From Natrialbaceae archaeon (GTDB taxonomy: Archaea > Halobacteriota > Halobacteria > Halobacteriales > Natrialbaceae), in the NCBI GenBank assembly GCA_003552325.1, contig PUKM01000131.1, forward strand, positions 1 through 25,145: a stretch of 25,145 nt of DNA. Reading direction: 5' to 3'. Positions 22,697 through 25,145 of this stretch are shown piece by piece (the stretch's first letter is position 1; every line of letters starts with the position of its first letter). A model generated the notes under the pieces. That model did not search any database. It saw only the letters and a list, made by a program, of their open reading frames with translations, and was not told the DNA's origin. The position numbers and the translations under genes are program-made.

Positions 22697-23179
22697 TTAC
22701 GACTCGAGCGCCTGTTGGGTGCGTGCGTGGCGGGTTCGAAACATCTCTTCGAAGCCGACGCCTGAAAACGGGGTCACTGCCTCTCCGAGGACCCCGAATG
22801 GGAGTTCGTACTCGAGGTGGTCTCGGACGATGGTTTCCTCACCATCGGCGAAGAACTGGTGGGTGTGGACCCAGGTGTCGAACGGGCCGTGAATCATCTC
22901 GTCGATGAAATAGGCGACTCCGGGTTCCTGTTCGCGTTCGACGATCAGGGAGGTCCAGTGTTGTCGCGGGCCCACCCCGAACGGCCCCATCGAGAGGTCG
23001 ATCTCCGAGCCAGCCTCGAGGACGTCAGGGTTCCGTTCCCCATCCGGCCCGATGACGGCTTCGACGCGGAGCCCCATCCAATCAGGGGTGAGCTCCTCGA
23101 GGCCGGAGACGTGTGAGTGAAAGTCCCAGACCTCCTCGAGTGGTGCGCGAACCCGGGTTTCCCGTTCGTAGGTTGCCAT
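22697..23179 (-). CDS. SRPBCC (START/Bet v1-like) family protein
   Basis: A 160-residue protein with the helix-grip fold of polyketide cyclase/CalC-like SRPBCC proteins. The start MATYERETRVRAPLEEVWDFHS is typical (beta strand, then a helix after PLEEVW). Other marks are GPFDTWVHTHQFFADGEETIVRDHLEYELPFGVLGE, the common second half with a closing helix MFRTRHARTQQAL. The family binds hydrophobic ligands. Haloarchaea have several such proteins, often annotated as cell-division inhibitor or CoxG-like, with no firm role. An upstream open extension to 23314 is rejected because the family begins at MATYE. The ligand is not visible. Confidence 0.87.
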   Translation of the reverse strand: MATYERETRVRAPLEEVWDFHSHVSGLEELTPDWMGLRVEAVIGPDGERNPDVLEAGSEIDLSMGPFGVGPRQHWTSLIVEREQEPGVAYFIDEMIHGPFDTWVHTHQFFADGEETIVRDHLEYELPFGVLGEAVTPFSGVGFEEMFRTRHARTQQALES

Positions 23180-23320
23180 AACCCACACTAGGCGCTCACC
23201 CGTCAAAACAGTTGGACCTACCAACGTCGACGGACGTGCGGTCGAGAATCGAACGTGTGCTGTCCCGACTGCTGGATAAGAACAGGAAAGACGACCGTCA
23301 GAACCGATTTGCACCGAAGA

Positions 23321-23749
23321 TTACTTCAATCGCTCTTGCAGAAACGAGGGATGGGCTTCCGTGACGCCGTCGATCTCGAGGATCTCGTTTGCGATAATCT
23401 CTCCCAGGGAGTCACCGTCAGCGGCCCGGATTTCGGCCATCAACGTGTGATCGCCACTCGAGCTGTAGAGGGCTTCGATCTCATCGAGGGATTTGAGCGT
23501 GCGGGTGGCTTCGACGTAGCGCTCGCTGGCGACCTCGATGCCGACGAGGGCGATGGTCTGACTCGAGAGTTTCTTCGGATCGACGTCGGCGGAGTAGCCA
23601 ACGATCACGCCGTCTTCTTCCATTTGGCTAATGTATTTTCGAACCGTTGGCTTCGATACGTCTGCCTGGGCGGCGATCTCGGCGTAGGATGCCTGGGCGT
23701 CTTCCTCGAGAACTGAGAGAATACGATCTTCAGTCGGACGGGTGCTCAT
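23321..23749 (-). CDS. Lrp/AsnC family transcriptional regulator
   Basis: A 142-residue regulator of the Lrp/AsnC (feast/famine) family. The N-terminal winged helix-turn-helix covers about residues 5-55 (SYAEIAAQADVSKPTVRKYISQMEEDGVIVGYSADVD), followed by the alpha/beta RAM ligand-binding domain (about 62-138), with the SSSGDHTLMAEIRA segment that forms the dimer and effector-binding site. Such proteins form dimers or octamers and respond to amino acids. A TATA-like GATATTT on the reverse strand (23774-23780) lies 25-31 nt upstream of the ATG. In some haloarchaea close relatives sit next to the glutamine synthetase gene, but no glnA is seen here. Effector and targets cannot be derived. Confidence 0.92.
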   Translation of the reverse strand: MSTRPTEDRILSVLEEDAQASYAEIAAQADVSKPTVRKYISQMEEDGVIVGYSADVDPKKLSSQTIALVGIEVASERYVEATRTLKSLDEIEALYSSSGDHTLMAEIRAADGDSLGEIIANEILEIDGVTEAHPSFLQERLK

Positions 23750-23773
23750 ACTATATCATTTGCTCCGACGGGA

Positions 23774-23780
23774 AAATATC
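23774..23780 (-). promoter_or_regulatory. TATA element of the Lrp/AsnC gene
   Basis: GATATTT on the reverse strand is 25-31 nt before the ATG at 23749. The remainder of the 268-bp divergent spacer up to 24017 shows no credible gene. Confidence 0.5.
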
Positions 23781-23989
23781 TTTTGTATCCGAAAAGGGTC
23801 CGTTGGTTGTGGGGAACGGATCGCTTTTCGGTCCACGAAGGACACGAAGAGACCATCATCAGCACCAGAGCAACCCAGTAGCTCCACGCGTCATCGACGA
23901 CCCCACTCAGTCGGTACACGTGCTCCGCTTGCAGTGAGTCCGTCGTCTCTCTACTGGAGCAGCGGGGTTGCCATTTGTCCCCAAAGACC

Positions 23990-23996
23990 GAAATAT
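23990..23996 (+). promoter_or_regulatory. TATA element of the KhtT-like gene
   Basis: GAAATAT is 22-28 nt before the ATG at 24018, giving a leaderless message. Confidence 0.45.
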
Positions 23997-24017
23997 CGAG
24001 ATGACCTTCGTATCGGT

Positions 24018-24506
24018 ATGCCATTCGATGTGAAAGAAACCGACCTCCCTGGCGTTGGGAAAAAGTTCGAGATGTTTATCGATGAAATACGGAGTGTGAG
24101 TGTGCTTATCGAAACGTCCGGCAAGCGGAGAGTCTTTTATCGGGAGGACCCAGCCGAGGATTACGACGAACAGTTGGAGTTGACCGATTCACAGGCTCGG
24201 ACGTTAGGCCTCTTCCTCGTCGGTGCATACTATCAGCCCGTTGCCGGACAGATATCCGAAGAAACGACGGACGGAGAGTTCATCAAGTGGTACTCTGTCA
24301 CAGAGGGCTCGGGACTTGCGGGCGTTCGGGAAGACGAGGTCGTGATAGAAGCCAAGACCGAGACGACACTCCTTGGACTGGAGCGAGACGGCGAAGTCAG
24401 ATCGGTAATCGAAGATAACGTTGTCTTCGACGTTGGCGATCGTTTGATCGTTATCGGGACCGCCGGTGCACACGACCAACTTGGGGACCTGCTAGCAAGC
24501 ATTTGA
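24018..24506 (+). CDS. KhtT-like K+/H+ antiporter regulatory subunit (RCK_C/TrkA-C domain)
   Basis: A 162-residue cytoplasmic protein. The N-terminal part reads VKETDLPGVGKKFEMFID followed by VSVLIETSGKRRVFYREDP, which is the KhtT-type N-terminal domain, with LTDSQARTLGLFLVGAYYQP at about residues 56-75. The C-terminal half (about 85-162) is an RCK_C/TrkA-C domain, with LAGVREDEVVIEAKTETTLLGLERDGE, then VFDVGDRLIVIGT and DQLGDLLAS. In Bacillus, KhtT controls the KhtU K+/H+ antiporter and binds cyclic di-AMP at the RCK_C domain. Haloarchaeal homologues normally lie just before an antiporter gene, but here the next gene is a convergent sugar-kinase-like gene. It may act on an antiporter encoded elsewhere. 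Confidence 0.88.
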   Translation: MPFDVKETDLPGVGKKFEMFIDEIRSVSVLIETSGKRRVFYREDPAEDYDEQLELTDSQARTLGLFLVGAYYQPVAGQISEETTDGEFIKWYSVTEGSGLAGVREDEVVIEAKTETTLLGLERDGEVRSVIEDNVVFDVGDRLIVIGTAGAHDQLGDLLASI

Positions 24507-24636
24507 CCGTACCGGAGACTCTCTTCCGATGGTGTTGCTAGCCGCCGATTTTCGGAAAAACGCGTCCATCAGCGGGCAGGGCCGATTGGAGGCCGGTCAC
24601 GGTTGGACGGATGAAAGACAGACAGGGCATCGTCCG

Positions 24637-24652
24637 TAGAGGGCCCCCTCTA
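24637..24652. repeat. Perfect 16-bp inverted repeat between convergent genes
   Basis: TAGAGGG-CC-CCCTCTA lies between the stops of the KhtT-like gene (24506) and the kinase-like gene (24682). It can fold as a 6-bp stem with a GCCC loop. No T-run follows, so a terminator role is weakly supported. Confidence 0.35.
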
Positions 24653-24681
24653 ATCCATACGCGGCTGGTGGCGTTGGCCAC

Positions 24682-25145
24682 TCAATACCCGAGTTCCGAC
24701 AGCGTCGCCTCGAGTGGCTCGAGATACGCTGTCCCGAACAGAGAGACGTGGACCAACAGCGGGTAGAGCCGATAGACGTACCGACGCTGACTCCAGAAGC
24801 CGGTTCGAAGCGGTCGATGCTCGGTATAGCGGTCGAAAAAGGCCTCACCGAAGGTGTCCGTCCAGTCGATGTACGCGAGTTCGACCTCCGGATCGGCGTA
24901 GTAGGTTGCGGGGTCCAGAAACCCCGTCACCACGCCGTCTGTCGAGAGGACGTTCGTTCGCCAGACGTCGCCGTGAATCAGTGCGGGACTTGTCCCGTCC
25001 TCGAGCAGGTGCTCGAGGTCAGCCGCGACGGCTTGGACGCGGTCGAACAGCGGGTGCGGGAGCGATCCTGTTTCGGGTGTCGATGTATCCCCATCAAGCG
25101 GCGAGGGTGTCGAGAGTGCGAGGCGGGCGGCGTGCTCGAGTCGGT
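24682..25145 (-). CDS. Fructosamine/ketosamine-3-kinase family protein (5' part beyond window)
   Basis: Only the C-terminal 153 residues or so are in the window; the N-lobe lies past the right edge. The fragment has the phosphotransferase catalytic loop LIHGDVWRTNVL (Brenner-type HGDxxxxN, with the catalytic Asp) and the metal-binding FLDPATYYADPEVELAYIDW (DP in place of the usual DFG-like D). It then has FGEAFFDRYTEHRP and RRYVYRLYPLLVHVSLFG, the usual C-terminal pattern of fructosamine-3-kinase (YniA/Fn3K) proteins. These phosphorylate sugars attached to protein amines, triggering deglycation. Aminoglycoside phosphotransferase is a related family, but the LDPATYYADPE signature points to fructosamine kinase. 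It converges on the KhtT-like gene. Confidence 0.88.
   Translation of the reverse strand, partial: RLEHAARLALSTPSPLDGDTSTPETGSLPHPLFDRVQAVAADLEHLLEDGTSPALIHGDVWRTNVLSTDGVVTGFLDPATYYADPEVELAYIDWTDTFGEAFFDRYTEHRPLRTGFWSQRRYVYRLYPLLVHVSLFGTAYLEPLEATLSELGY

Noticed and set aside
22728..22745. GGGTTCGAAAC resembling a tRNA T-loop
   Set aside because: It lies within the C-terminal coding part of the SRPBCC gene and no acceptor or anticodon stem can be formed around it.
23746..24024. Reverse-strand open frame in the Lrp/KhtT-like spacer
   Set aside because: It overlaps the start of the Lrp gene's promoter and both TATA elements and has no recognisable features.
1..25145. CRISPR array, insertion sequence, prophage or defence cluster
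   Set aside because: No regularly spaced repeats, transposase, integrase, nuclease or toxin-antitoxin signature was seen.

Overview
The window is chromosomal DNA from a halophilic archaeon (Halobacteria), most likely of the Natrialbales type. The evidence is high G+C, strongly acidic proteins, Tat-type lipoprotein signals, very short 5' leaders with TATA elements about 25-30 nt before the start codon, and marker genes such as archaeal MBF1, an LSm-L37e pair, GfcR, a haloarchaeal-type glucose dehydrogenase and a squalene/phytoene synthase. The hexamer CTCGAG is extremely frequent and CTAG is very rare. The genus assignment is inference.

Layout. 1-1073: 5' part of a Tat lipoprotein PQQ-type sugar dehydrogenase (reverse strand, runs off the left edge). 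1198-3774: a YyaL/DUF255 thioredoxin-fold protein and a small thioredoxin. 3907-6157: a tightly overlapping operon of hisC, an adenylate-kinase-like NMP kinase and a CDP-alcohol phosphatidyltransferase, followed by archaeal MBF1 (6201-6749). 6855-7199: a CGFS-like monothiol glutaredoxin. 7295-10109: a sugar-catabolism cluster in which glucose 1-dehydrogenase and the regulator GfcR overlap by 4 nt and face a divergent 6-phosphogluconate dehydrogenase. 10113-11990: a PAS-PAS-GAF sensor whose histidine-kinase core looks catalytically dead. 12185-14692: an ornithine cyclodeaminase-family enzyme divergent from seryl-tRNA synthetase. 14769-16050: a Tat lipoprotein of unknown function and a GNAT acetyltransferase broken by an in-frame TGA. 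16176-19569: three reverse-strand metabolic genes (gpmI, an isochorismatase-family hydrolase, an acyl-CoA dehydrogenase). 19759-20805: squalene/phytoene synthase.

The last 4 kb is looser and more accessory. It holds an 83-nt imperfect palindrome (20874-20956), the overlapping LSm-L37e pair, a 561-bp gene-poor stretch rich in inverted repeats, a four-helix membrane protein of unknown function, an SRPBCC protein, an Lrp/AsnC regulator, a KhtT-like K+/H+ antiporter regulatory subunit with no antiporter gene beside it, and the C-terminal part of a fructosamine-kinase-family protein running off the right edge.

Working together: gdh, gfcR and gnd form a coherent glucose-oxidation module (oxidative pentose phosphate or semi-phosphorylative Entner-Doudoroff pathways), and gpmI serves lower glycolysis. 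I saw no CRISPR array, intact insertion sequence, rRNA, tRNA or phage gene. There is no convincing defence or secondary-metabolite system. The most unusual items are the palindromic element, the degenerate kinase, the interrupted GNAT gene, the gdh/gnd divergent promoter and the structured non-coding stretch next to LSm.
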